Origin: Gammaproteobacteria bacterium
GTDB taxonomy: Bacteria > Pseudomonadota > Gammaproteobacteria > Pseudomonadales > Pseudohongiellaceae
Assembly (NCBI GenBank): GCA_028818225.1
Contig: JAPPOG010000062.1
Location: 54,163-118,162, forward strand
Reading direction: 5' to 3'
DNA length: 64,000 nt
The notes beneath the pieces are model-generated. The model was given only the letters and a program-made list of their open reading frames with translations. It had not been told where the DNA came from and did no database searches. The translations under genes and the position numbers were made by a program. Shown here piece after piece: positions 36,229-43,993 of the stretch. Numbering within the stretch: the stretch's first letter is position 1; each line of letters begins with the position of its first letter.

Positions 36229-37716
36229 ATGAGCAAATATATACTCGCGATCGATCAGGGGACTACTAGCAGCCGGGCCCTGGTATTCGACACTGAAGGA
36301 ACTCCGGTTGCCGTAGGACAACAAGAGTTTACGCAGCACTTTCCAGCAGATGGCTGGGTGGAACATGACGCCGAAGAAATTTGGCAAACGACCCTTAGCA
36401 GTTGTCAAAGCGCGCTGACGGATGCCGGCGCCAATGCCAATGACATTATCTGCATAGGCATCACCAACCAGAGAGAAACTACCGTTGTATGGGACAGAAA
36501 AACCGGGGAGCCATTAGCTAACGCAATCGTTTGGCAGGATCGACGCACCAGTGATTACTGTGACGAACTGAGGCAGCAGGGTATTTCTGCTGCAATTCAG
36601 AGCAAAACAGGCTTGATTCTGGATCCTTATTTCTCTGCTACAAAGCTACGCTGGCTGTTAGACAACGTTCCCGATGCCAGGGCTCGAGCCGAAAATGGCG
36701 AGTTGGCGTTTGGCACCATTGACAGTTTCTTATTGTGGAAACTAACCAGTGGCAAAAGTCACTTTACCGATGCAACGAATGCCTCGCGCACGATGTTGTT
36801 CAATATCTCTGAACAGAAATGGGATGAAGAACTGCTGGCACAGTTTAATATTCCTGCATCTGTTTTGCCGGAGGTCAAAGATTGCGCCGCTGAATTTGGC
36901 GAAAGTGATCCTCAAATCCTGGGAGCTGCTATACCAATTACCGGTATGATTGGGGATCAGCAATCCGCAGCATTCGGCCAGGGGTGCTTTGCTCCGGGAT
37001 CGGCTAAAAGCACCTATGGGACTGGCTGCTTCCTGTTACTGAATACCGGCACTGAATTTGTTAAATCGTCAAACCGGCTTTTATCCACTGTGGCCTATCG
37101 CCTTGGAGGTGAAACAGCTTATGCAATGGAAGGCAGCATTTTTATGGCAGGAGCAACGATGCAATGGATTAGGGATAAATTAAAACTCATTGCCAGTGCG
37201 GATGAATCAGAGCAACTCGCGAGAGAAACCACAGATGACCTGAATGTATACCTGGTACCTGCTTTTACTGGACTCGGCGCGCCTTACTGGGATCCTCATG
37301 CCCGGGGTTCAATCTATGGCATGACAAGGGATACAGGTATCAATGAGATCGTTACTGCTGGTCTGATGTCGGTATGTTATCAAACTAAAGACCTGGTTGA
37401 AGCTATTGCTGCTGATGGCGCAAGCCTGTCTTCACTCAAAGTCGATGGCGGCATGGCGAATAATAACTATGTCACACAGAAACTGGCCGATCTTTTAAAC
37501 TGCGAAGTGCAACGACCCGTCATTACTGAGACAACCGCACTGGGCGCAGCCTATGTTGCAGGTCTTCATGCTGGCGTATTTTCGTCCATTGACGAAATAA
37601 CGCAGAAGTGGCAACTGGCACAGGCCTTTAAACCAGACAAAGATGATAACTGGCGTAGCAAACAATATGCGGGCTGGAAAATGGCAATAGAGAGAACACG
37701 AACTCGAGAGCAGTAA
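36229..37716 (+). CDS. glpK: glycerol kinase
   Basis: 495 residues of the FGGY kinase family. [27 protein letters not shown]-like [10 protein letters not shown], the catalytic-region [13 protein letters not shown] and ATP-site [11 protein letters not shown] and [11 protein letters not shown] are present. It phosphorylates glycerol to glycerol-3-phosphate. It is followed 5 bp later by a histidine phosphatase gene. No glpF or glpR is in the window. Confidence 0.96.
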   Translation: MSKYILAIDQGTTSSRALVFDTEGTPVAVGQQEFTQHFPADGWVEHDAEEIWQTTLSSCQSALTDAGANANDIICIGITNQRETTVVWDRKTGEPLANAIVWQDRRTSDYCDELRQQGISAAIQSKTGLILDPYFSATKLRWLLDNVPDARARAENGELAFGTIDSFLLWKLTSGKSHFTDATNASRTMLFNISEQKWDEELLAQFNIPASVLPEVKDCAAEFGESDPQILGAAIPITGMIGDQQSAAFGQGCFAPGSAKSTYGTGCFLLLNTGTEFVKSSNRLLSTVAYRLGGETAYAMEGSIFMAGATMQWIRDKLKLIASADESEQLARETTDDLNVYLVPAFTGLGAPYWDPHARGSIYGMTRDTGINEIVTAGLMSVCYQTKDLVEAIAADGASLSSLKVDGGMANNNYVTQKLADLLNCEVQRPVITETTALGAAYVAGLHAGVFSSIDEITQKWQLAQAFKPDKDDNWRSKQYAGWKMAIERTRTREQ

Positions 37717-37721
37717 AAACC

Positions 37722-38339
37722 ATGGAACTACATCTTATTCGTCACGGTCAAACCGACTGGAACGAAGAAAGACGAGTGCAGGGACAGAGCGATTCACGTC
37801 TTACAGAGCTCGGCGAACAACAAGCTTCCTCTCTTGGGCAACGCCTGGAGCCAGTAGAATTCAACAAGGCCTTTTGCAGTAGTTCATTGCGAACTCGACA
37901 GACCGCAGCAAGGCTTTTTGCTGGTACCGATCTGGAAATAGAGTATCTCGATTCACTAAGAGAAATATTTCTTGGCCCTTGGGAGGGAACCCTCTACGAT
38001 GAAATCGAGCAACGGGATCCTGATTCTTTTCGACATTTCTGGGAGGAACCTCACCTGTTCAATGTGGATGGCGCAGAATCATTCTTTGATTTACAAGCAA
38101 GGGCGGTGGCTGCAATAGAACAAATCGCCAAACGACATTTGAATCAATGTATCGCTCTAGTAAGCCATGGCGCACTTATAAAGACTTTACTCTGCCATGC
38201 CGAAGGTAGACCAATGCATGAACTCTGGACACCACCCCATATGCATAATTGCGCCCACAGTATAATCAGGGTGCGAGAAGATGGTACTCGAGAAATCATT
38301 CAATATGCAGACATTCCCTTTTCAGATCTCGAACGCTAG
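37722..38339 (+). CDS. histidine phosphatase family protein (phosphoglycerate mutase-like)
   Basis: 205 residues. The catalytic LIRHGQTDWN starts the protein (His7), and the second histidine is in ALVSHGALIK (about 148). It also has SSLRTRQTAARL and the EIFLGPWEG acid motif. Family members remove phosphates from sugars, cobalamin precursors or other substrates. It follows glpK closely and may be cotranscribed; the substrate is not known. Confidence 0.85.
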   Translation: MELHLIRHGQTDWNEERRVQGQSDSRLTELGEQQASSLGQRLEPVEFNKAFCSSSLRTRQTAARLFAGTDLEIEYLDSLREIFLGPWEGTLYDEIEQRDPDSFRHFWEEPHLFNVDGAESFFDLQARAVAAIEQIAKRHLNQCIALVSHGALIKTLLCHAEGRPMHELWTPPHMHNCAHSIIRVREDGTREIIQYADIPFSDLER

Positions 38340-38349
38340 CTAATTACGG

Positions 38350-38634
38350 TCAATCCCTTACCCGATATTGTTGCAGTTTTCGTCGTAACCAGCGAGAAAC
38401 GGGTGGAATGTCTGTAGCCAGCACTACTATTCCCAGAGGTATCATCCAGAATCCCAGCACAGGAAGGAAGCCTAATATACCAAGAAAAATGAGAAGCAAC
38501 CCCAGTAGCGCACGCACTACCGGAGGTAAATAACGCTTGGCTTTTTTGAAGCATATATAGGCATTTAATACCCAAAAGCTTGTTCGCCGACTACCCGAAT
38601 TGGATTTAGCACTTTGCCTTTCCAGCCGATTCAT
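38350..38634 (-). CDS. small membrane protein, PGPGW-like
   Basis: 94 residues. A basic N-terminus is followed by two hydrophobic helices (about 40-75: VRALLGLLLIFLGILGFLPV and LGFWMIPLGIVVLATDI), resembling the PGPGW family of unknown function, in which GLPVLPGW-type turns join two helices. It is convergent with the histidine phosphatase. Confidence 0.6.
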   Translation of the reverse strand: MNRLERQSAKSNSGSRRTSFWVLNAYICFKKAKRYLPPVVRALLGLLLIFLGILGFLPVLGFWMIPLGIVVLATDIPPVSRWLRRKLQQYRVRD

Positions 38635-38720
38635 ATAAATACATCCAGAAAAGAAGCTTCCTTTGATTATGATATGCTTGAGCCTGATTTAGTTTTTGAT
38701 CTAGGTTAAGTGAAAATGCT

Positions 38721-39206
38721 ATGAGCGCAAAATCGACCAATCTAAGTCTTTATTTTGGCATAGTCCTTGGCGTTTTAGCCTGTTCACAACTCATTGGGTA
38801 TTGGGTTAATAATAACATTGCCCTGAATACGACCTGGGAAATTAATGGCCTTATTCACTTTACCCATATACGAAACTACGGGGGCATTTTCGGGCTGGCC
38901 CAGGGAATGGGATGGCTGTTTGGGCTTATCTCGGTTAGCGTACTTGGCGCTGTGACCGCTTACCTGTGGCTAGGAAAAGAGGTAAGCCGGTATGAGTTTA
39001 TTTGTTTTGGTTTTATTGTAGGCGGCGGCGCAAGCAATATCCTCGATAGACTGATTTATGGAAGCGTTATCGATTTCATCGACATCCAACATATTCCTTA
39101 CTGGAATTATGTTTTTAATACTGCTGATATGATGATACATATAGGCATCTGGCCTATGCTGTTGATAAGTATAATTTGGCAGCCTGATAAAAGTTCTGAG
39201 AAATAA
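38721..39206 (+). CDS. lspA: LspA-like signal peptidase II
   Basis: 161 residues with four membrane helices. Conserved LspA motifs: HIRNYGGIFGL (usually RNPGAAFG), GGGASNILDRLIYGSVIDFID with the first catalytic Asp, and YVFNTADMMIHIG with the second Asp. It cleaves lipoprotein signal peptides in the inner membrane. The Pro in RN-P is Tyr here. No ileS or fkpB lies beside it as is usual for lspA, so this may be a second or specialised copy. A terminator follows. Confidence 0.75.
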   Translation: MSAKSTNLSLYFGIVLGVLACSQLIGYWVNNNIALNTTWEINGLIHFTHIRNYGGIFGLAQGMGWLFGLISVSVLGAVTAYLWLGKEVSRYEFICFGFIVGGGASNILDRLIYGSVIDFIDIQHIPYWNYVFNTADMMIHIGIWPMLLISIIWQPDKSSEK

Positions 39207-39217
39207 ATCAAGAAATA

Positions 39218-39255
39218 AAAAAAGCCCGAACTGAAAATCAGCTCGGGCTTTTTTA
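39218..39255 (+). terminator. rho-independent terminator after the LspA-like gene
   Basis: AAAAAGCCCGA pairs with TCGGGCTTTTTT around CTGAAAATCAG-type loop sequence; A-rich on the other side, so it could work in both directions. Confidence 0.88.
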
Positions 39256-39331
39256 TATTAGGTTTTGCCTATATTCGATAACACATCGTATAAATATTGT
39301 CCTCTGAATAAGGCGCCGCAAGCGCTACGTC

Positions 39332-39354
39332 CGTTGGAGCTGTGTTAGCTCCAC
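39332..39354. repeat. perfect hairpin in noncoding DNA
   Basis: GGAGCT-GTGTT-AGCTCC, a 6-bp perfect stem, lies between the terminator and the GST pseudogene. No T-run; no role assigned. Confidence 0.3.
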
Positions 39355-39429
39355 TTACTCCGAGTGTAGCTCTTACCTGGAGATTCAGCACCAACAGCGC
39401 GAGTTGCTGCGGAAAAGCAGGGTCCTGCT

Positions 39430-39922
39430 AGCTCGATTGCAGAGCTCGTAGAAAAATATGGGCGTTCATCCAAGAGGCAGCACATGAAAGCTGCTGGCTT
39501 CCTTTCCGGTAATCCGGCAGATGCGGCAGTCGCAGCGTTGCCAACCAATGCCTGGAACATCCACCCGCCGTCGTTCGCGACAATTCATTGGCATGCCATT
39601 TCTTAGTGCTAAAAAACTCGCATGCATCGCGGCACAATAAGAACGACAAATTGCCTTTTTCCTCCTCATCAGGCAAGGCAGTGCCGGTTAGGAATTTTTC
39701 ATTGACATATTCCAGGATGGAAAGGGAATCCCAGACCACCAGCCCATCATCTATTAAGACCGGGACCCGTATTGTTGGTGAATATAGGGCTAGCTCTTCC
39801 TGAAAGCCGTCCTCGAAAAGCGGTATGCGAATTTCTTCAAATTCGATTGCAAAATATTTCAGTAATACCCAGGGCCGCATTGACCAGGAAGAATAATTCT
39901 TATTTCCAATAACTAACTGCAA
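39430..39922 (-). pseudogene. glutathione S-transferase, frameshifted pseudogene
   Basis: The first 85 residues are a clear GST N-terminus (LVIGNKNYSSWSMRPWVLLK, RVPVLIDDG and WDSLSILEY). The match then leaves this frame: in a second frame the typical continuation CAAMHASFLALRNGMPMNC is read (about 39550-39650), and the remaining part is scattered and stops early. At least one frameshift lies near 39640-39660, and the C-terminal domain is incomplete. Inactive unless the frameshift is a sequencing error. It ends close to the bidirectional terminator. Confidence 0.75.
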
Positions 39923-40046
39923 AGCAGAACTCCATTGCGTCGTTTACTAGTCTAACTTGTCAGAACGGGCACTATAACCAATAATCACACACTGGTTCAC
40001 AGGCTCAATATTACGGGCTATCAAAGAATTACCAGGAAGGAAAACT

Positions 40047-40958
40047 GTGTCGCAACATAGATTTAGTGGCGTCTTGGCTCCAGTCATTACCCCTTACAAC
40101 GCAGACCTCTCTCCGGATGCGGCCCGCCTTGGCAATCACTGCAGCTGGTTAGTCTCCCAGGGAGCAGGATTGGCGGTTTTCGGCACCAACAGTGAAGCGA
40201 ACTCCTTAAGCATAGATGAGAAATCAAGTCTACTTGAAGCCCTTATTGAAGCAGGCATAGATACGGACAAGCTAATGCCTGGAACAGGCTGCTGTGCTCT
40301 CAGCGATAGCATCACTTTAACGAAAAAGGCTGTCGACTTGGGTTGCGCAGGTGTACTAATGCTGCCACCTTTCTACTATAAAGGTGTATCTGACCAGGGA
40401 CTATTCGATTTTTATGCAAATGTCATCGAAGCAGTTGCCGATGACAAGTTGCATATTTATCTCTACCACATTCCACCAATTTCCCAGATTCCGCTTTCAC
40501 TCAATCTAATTGAACAACTGGCAGCAAAATACCCAGACACTATCGTTGGTATTAAAGACAGTTCTGGCGACTGGAACCAAACCCAGGCTTTCCATGATTT
40601 GCAAATTGAGAATTTTGCAGTCTTTTGTGGCTCGGAAAGTTTCCTATTACAGAACATGGTGGCTGGTGGCGCCGGGTGTATTTCTGCCACAGCTAATGTA
40701 AATCCCCATGCAATTTTTGACCTGTATTACCACTGGAATGAGGCGGGTTCAGCAAAAAAGCAATCAGCGCTAAATAGTATCCGAGAGATTTTCCAGTCCT
40801 TTCCAATGATCCCTGCATTGAAAGCGGCGACCGCGATATACGGTGATGATGCAGCATGGATGCGGGTCAGACCCCCTCTCACTGGTCTCACTGACAAGCA
40901 GCATGCCACTCTTGCTTTGAAGCTGAAAAAAGCCGGTTTTGAGATGCCTGATCTTTAG
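40047..40958 (+). CDS. DapA-family (dihydrodipicolinate synthase/N-acetylneuraminate lyase) protein
   Basis: 303 residues of TIM-barrel aldolase type. The catalytic Tyr (YLYHIPP, about 138) and Schiff-base Lys (GIKDSSGD, about 168) are in place, with GTNSEANSLS (about 47) in the pyruvate-binding position where DapA has GTTGE. The GTNSE variant and DHDPS-type GCC suggest an uncharacterised 2-keto acid aldolase rather than lysine synthesis. The start is a GTG with AGGAAGG upstream. It stands alone. Confidence 0.85.
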   Translation: MSQHRFSGVLAPVITPYNADLSPDAARLGNHCSWLVSQGAGLAVFGTNSEANSLSIDEKSSLLEALIEAGIDTDKLMPGTGCCALSDSITLTKKAVDLGCAGVLMLPPFYYKGVSDQGLFDFYANVIEAVADDKLHIYLYHIPPISQIPLSLNLIEQLAAKYPDTIVGIKDSSGDWNQTQAFHDLQIENFAVFCGSESFLLQNMVAGGAGCISATANVNPHAIFDLYYHWNEAGSAKKQSALNSIREIFQSFPMIPALKAATAIYGDDAAWMRVRPPLTGLTDKQHATLALKLKKAGFEMPDL

Positions 40959-41177
40959 TTATTTCAGACAAATCTCGTAACTTTTTCCACGTGGACAACA
41001 TCCCATGCTTCCGGTAGCCTCAAGTTTACGCATATTCCAGTTACAATACTTTGCTAGACAATATAAGTAACTGATTTTGCTGGATTAAGTTGAAACTTCA
41101 ATACTTTTATTCCAGCAACATTTTAAGGAATAATGCCTGTAAGGATTTGGTACTCATTTTTATCTACGAGGCGAAAA

Positions 41178-43199
41178 ATGATAAGAAAAGTAGACATCTT
41201 TAAACGCTGGCAAATTGTCGCTCTAGGCGGCTTATTGTTGAGTGGATCGAGCAGTCTTTTGGCTCAACAAGATGATGTTGAATGGTTCACTCTGGGTAAT
41301 GACTACGGCAATACCCGCTATACAACATCCAGTGAAATTACGTCTGAAAATTTTGGCGAATTAGAAGCAGTTTGGGAATGGGATGGTGCCAGCCTTGGTG
41401 CTGCCAGTGGCCGTTCTACCCCCAGCTATATTAATGGCACCTTGTATACAGTCGCCGGCGCTCGTCGTCATGTGGTTGCTATCGATCCCAAGACAGGCGA
41501 ACAACTCTGGAGTTATCGGTTGCCAAATACCGGGCGCTGGGAATATTCCATGCGCGCCGATTACGGTAAGGGAATAGGTTACTCGGAAATTGATGGCAAA
41601 GGTGTAATCTACATGATTACTCCTGGCTTCTTCTTAACAGCTTTAGATGCTGAAACTGGTGCCCCATTAGAAGGTTTTGGGCAGCCAGTTCCAATCGATG
41701 GCTTTCCTGAAACCGGTGTCGTTGATCTCTTAGCGGATCTTGGTCATCCATATGATCCCTATGAAGGCATTCCGTTGGAGACTGGATACATTACCGGCTC
41801 ATCACCGCCAATAGTTGTGAACGATACCGTTATAGTCGGTAACTCTGCGGAGCAAGGCTACAACCAGGCACGAATTGAAAACGTTCCTGGCGATATTCTC
41901 GGGTATGACAAGCGCACCGGTGAATTCAAGTGGAAATTCAATGTAATTCCACAACCCGGTGAGTATGGTCATGAGACCTGGGAGAATGATGCCTGGCAAT
42001 GGACTGGTGACGTTTCATCATGGGCGCCGATTTCTGCCGACATAGCAAATAACCTTGTCTATATTCCAACTAATGGCGCGACCATCGATTACTACGGTGG
42101 CTTCCGCCCTGGTGATAACCTGTATGGAACCAGCCTGATTGCATTGAATGCCAGCACTGGCGAACGCGCATGGCACTTTCAAATGGTGCATCACGATATC
42201 TGGAATTATGACAACCCCATGGCTCCAGTGTTACTTGACTTGAATGTTCCGGGTCAAGGCCAGGTTCCTGCAGTAATGCAGGTAACAAAGCAAAGTTTTG
42301 TTTATGCCTTTAATCGTCTTACCGGTGAACCAATCTGGCCAATCGTAGAAAGACCAGTGCCACAATCAACGGTTCCTGGTGAGGTGCTTTCAGCAACCCA
42401 ACCATTCCCCACCAGACCAGCACCTTTCGATATTCAGGGCGTATCGATTGACGATTTGATCGACTGGACACCTGAAATCAGGCAGCAAGCCATAAATGCG
42501 TTTGCTGACTATCAGATGGGACCTCTATTTAATCCTCCAATTCAGCGAGGTCATGGGTCTGGAAAGCGCGCAGCGATGTTTTGCCCGGGCGGCGGCGGTG
42601 GTGCCAATATCACCTCACCCTCGGTAGCAGATCCAAATTCTGGTTACCTATTTGTCTCCTCGCGATCAGCCTGTAGCCCGGTGGTACTGGTACCTGGAGA
42701 AGAAGCTGATCTTCAGTATGAGAAGCCAACTGGAACTACCTTTGCGCAATATGCCTCCGGTCCCGGAGCCGGTGCGCCTCGTCACCCCCTGGGCATTCCC
42801 TTGTTCAAACCGCCATTCAGTCGTATTTCTGCAATCGACATGAACACTGGCGAATATGCCTGGGTAATTCCAACCGGTGAAACTCCAGCGCGCGTGCAAG
42901 AAGTTATCGATGACAACAATCTCGATGTTGGCAATACCGGAACCGGTGCCCTCGTGCCAATGGTGGTTACACCAAACATGCTGGTTTATTCAGACACAGC
43001 GTCTGATGGAACACCAATGCTTTATGCAATCGACAAAGCTACTGGTGAAACCATGGGGGCAGTCGAAGTACCTGACCGCAGCCGCTACGGCATGAGCTCT
43101 TGGACCCATGATGGACATCAGTACATCATGCTACAAACGGGCTCGAAGCTGACCGCAATGGCGTTACCAGCTGCTGCTCCAGCGAGCACTGGTTACTAA
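41178..43199 (+). CDS. PQQ-dependent quinoprotein dehydrogenase
   Basis: 673 residues from the ATG at 41178 (GAGG 8 bp upstream); the upstream in-frame start adds no signal. A signal peptide (about 5-27) precedes a propeller made of W-motif repeats (WEWDGASLGAASG, ATGERAWHFQ-type, NTGEYAWVIP). VHHDIWNYDNPMAP is a typical PQQ glucose/alcohol dehydrogenase motif. No heme motif is seen in its sequence, so it needs an external acceptor or quinone. It oxidises a sugar or alcohol in the periplasm; the substrate is unknown. A terminator follows 18 bp after the stop. Confidence 0.88.
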   Translation: MIRKVDIFKRWQIVALGGLLLSGSSSLLAQQDDVEWFTLGNDYGNTRYTTSSEITSENFGELEAVWEWDGASLGAASGRSTPSYINGTLYTVAGARRHVVAIDPKTGEQLWSYRLPNTGRWEYSMRADYGKGIGYSEIDGKGVIYMITPGFFLTALDAETGAPLEGFGQPVPIDGFPETGVVDLLADLGHPYDPYEGIPLETGYITGSSPPIVVNDTVIVGNSAEQGYNQARIENVPGDILGYDKRTGEFKWKFNVIPQPGEYGHETWENDAWQWTGDVSSWAPISADIANNLVYIPTNGATIDYYGGFRPGDNLYGTSLIALNASTGERAWHFQMVHHDIWNYDNPMAPVLLDLNVPGQGQVPAVMQVTKQSFVYAFNRLTGEPIWPIVERPVPQSTVPGEVLSATQPFPTRPAPFDIQGVSIDDLIDWTPEIRQQAINAFADYQMGPLFNPPIQRGHGSGKRAAMFCPGGGGGANITSPSVADPNSGYLFVSSRSACSPVVLVPGEEADLQYEKPTGTTFAQYASGPGAGAPRHPLGIPLFKPPFSRISAIDMNTGEYAWVIPTGETPARVQEVIDDNNLDVGNTGTGALVPMVVTPNMLVYSDTASDGTPMLYAIDKATGETMGAVEVPDRSRYGMSSWTHDGHQYIMLQTGSKLTAMALPAAAPASTGY

Positions 43200-43216
43200 A
43201 TCTTTTCTTAGCTATA

Positions 43217-43253
43217 CAAAAACCCGACTGCTTTTCAGTAGTCGGGTTTTTTA
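43217..43253 (+). terminator. rho-independent terminator after the PQQ dehydrogenase
   Basis: AAACCCGACT pairs with AGTCGGGTTT around GCTTTTC; T-run follows, with A-run on the other side. Confidence 0.9.
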
Positions 43254-43360
43254 TTATTTTGCAATTTAATCCATTCTTTACGCCAGCTGACGGATAGTTG
43301 TTGGCGGTGGTTTTGATGCTTTACGAGAAGCATTCGAGCGCCAAGAATTCCTGCCGGCAG

Positions 43361-43525
43361 TTATCGGGGCGATTTTAGCTCCTTCTTTTTTCGGTCAGGA
43401 TCAAAAGATATAACGTTGTCGGGAATAGGCAACATGGCATGTTCTGGTAATACCTTTTTGCCTTTGAAATCCCAGGATGGTGTGTCAGGAATAAGTATGA
43501 CTGAGCCTCTATAACGGTAACGCAC
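43361..43525 (-). CDS. small conserved-looking hypothetical protein (54 aa)
   Basis: A frame from GTG at 43525 with AGGGAGAAG 6 bp upstream reads MRYRYRGSVILIPDTPSWDF and then GKKVLPEHAMLPIPDNVIS to a TAA at 43361. The ribosome binding site is strong and the composition is that of a folded or basic small protein. It is divergent from the 67-residue gene at 43574 with 48 bp between. No family is recognised. Confidence 0.5.
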   Translation of the reverse strand: MRYRYRGSVILIPDTPSWDFKGKKVLPEHAMLPIPDNVISFDPDRKKKELKSPR

Positions 43526-43573
43526 TGTACTTCTCCCTTTAGCTCTAACGTGGCAAGTAGGAATAAATCACTT

Positions 43574-43777
43574 ATGACCATGACCGACGCGGAAAAGAGG
43601 GAGGCAATTGCAAAGCTTGAAAAAGATATTGCGAATTACCTAAACCAGGGCGGTGAGGTCAAAAAAATAAAGCCGGACGAATCTACAATAGACCCATCCG
43701 GTCATGATTATAGCAAAAATAAGCTGTTTGCCCACGATCGACCTCCATCCCGTCGGCCGAACTTTATTGTTCGCTAA
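43574..43777 (+). CDS. small hypothetical protein (67 aa)
   Basis: MTMTDAEKREAIAKLEKDIA is a charged helix, followed by NYLNQGGEVKKIKPDES and a basic C-terminus (PPSRRPNFIVR). GTAGGA lies 10 bp upstream. The ATG at 43574 is favoured over the upstream GTG at 43550, and the ATG at 43580 is a second option. No function is recognised. Confidence 0.5.
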   Translation: MTMTDAEKREAIAKLEKDIANYLNQGGEVKKIKPDESTIDPSGHDYSKNKLFAHDRPPSRRPNFIVR

Positions 43778-43894
43778 CAGCCACCCACCATCTAGCTTAT
43801 ATAGGGAGTATCTCTAAATTTCTAAACTTTGATTTATTTGGATTGATTCTAAATGAAGGTTCAATCCCGAGTGGCGAGCGAGGGCGCGAGTAGC

Positions 43895-43993
43895 GAGGCA
43901 CATGAAAATTCAGATATGGCGAACAGTACAAGCAGTACGGGAGCCACTCGGAATTTTCATTTAACGAAGGAAATCGTGCCCGCAGCCGGCACG
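43895..43993. repeat. structured repeat, copy 1
   Basis: ATGAAAATTC (43902-43911) pairs with GAATTTTCAT (43951-43960); nested inside are TGGC/GCCA and GTAC/GTAC. A second hairpin CGTGCC/GGCACG follows (43975-43993). Similar sequence and fold occur at 63785-63875 with different pairing letters. It touches the 3' end of the GspE-like gene. An ORF called across it (43853-44158) is not supported. Confidence 0.6.

Noticed and set aside
39330..39395. attC-like GTTGG...CCAAC arrangement
   Set aside because: Core sequences do not fit GTTRRRY/RYYYAAC and no integrase or cassettes are present.
43300..43395. Plus-strand frame with VVGGGFDALREAFERQEFLP
   Set aside because: About 40 codons with no ATG, GTG or TTG start in frame and it overlaps the small minus-strand ORF; looks like chance.
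43856..43866. tRNA T-loop-like GGTTCAATCCC
   Set aside because: No acceptor, D or anticodon stems fit around it.
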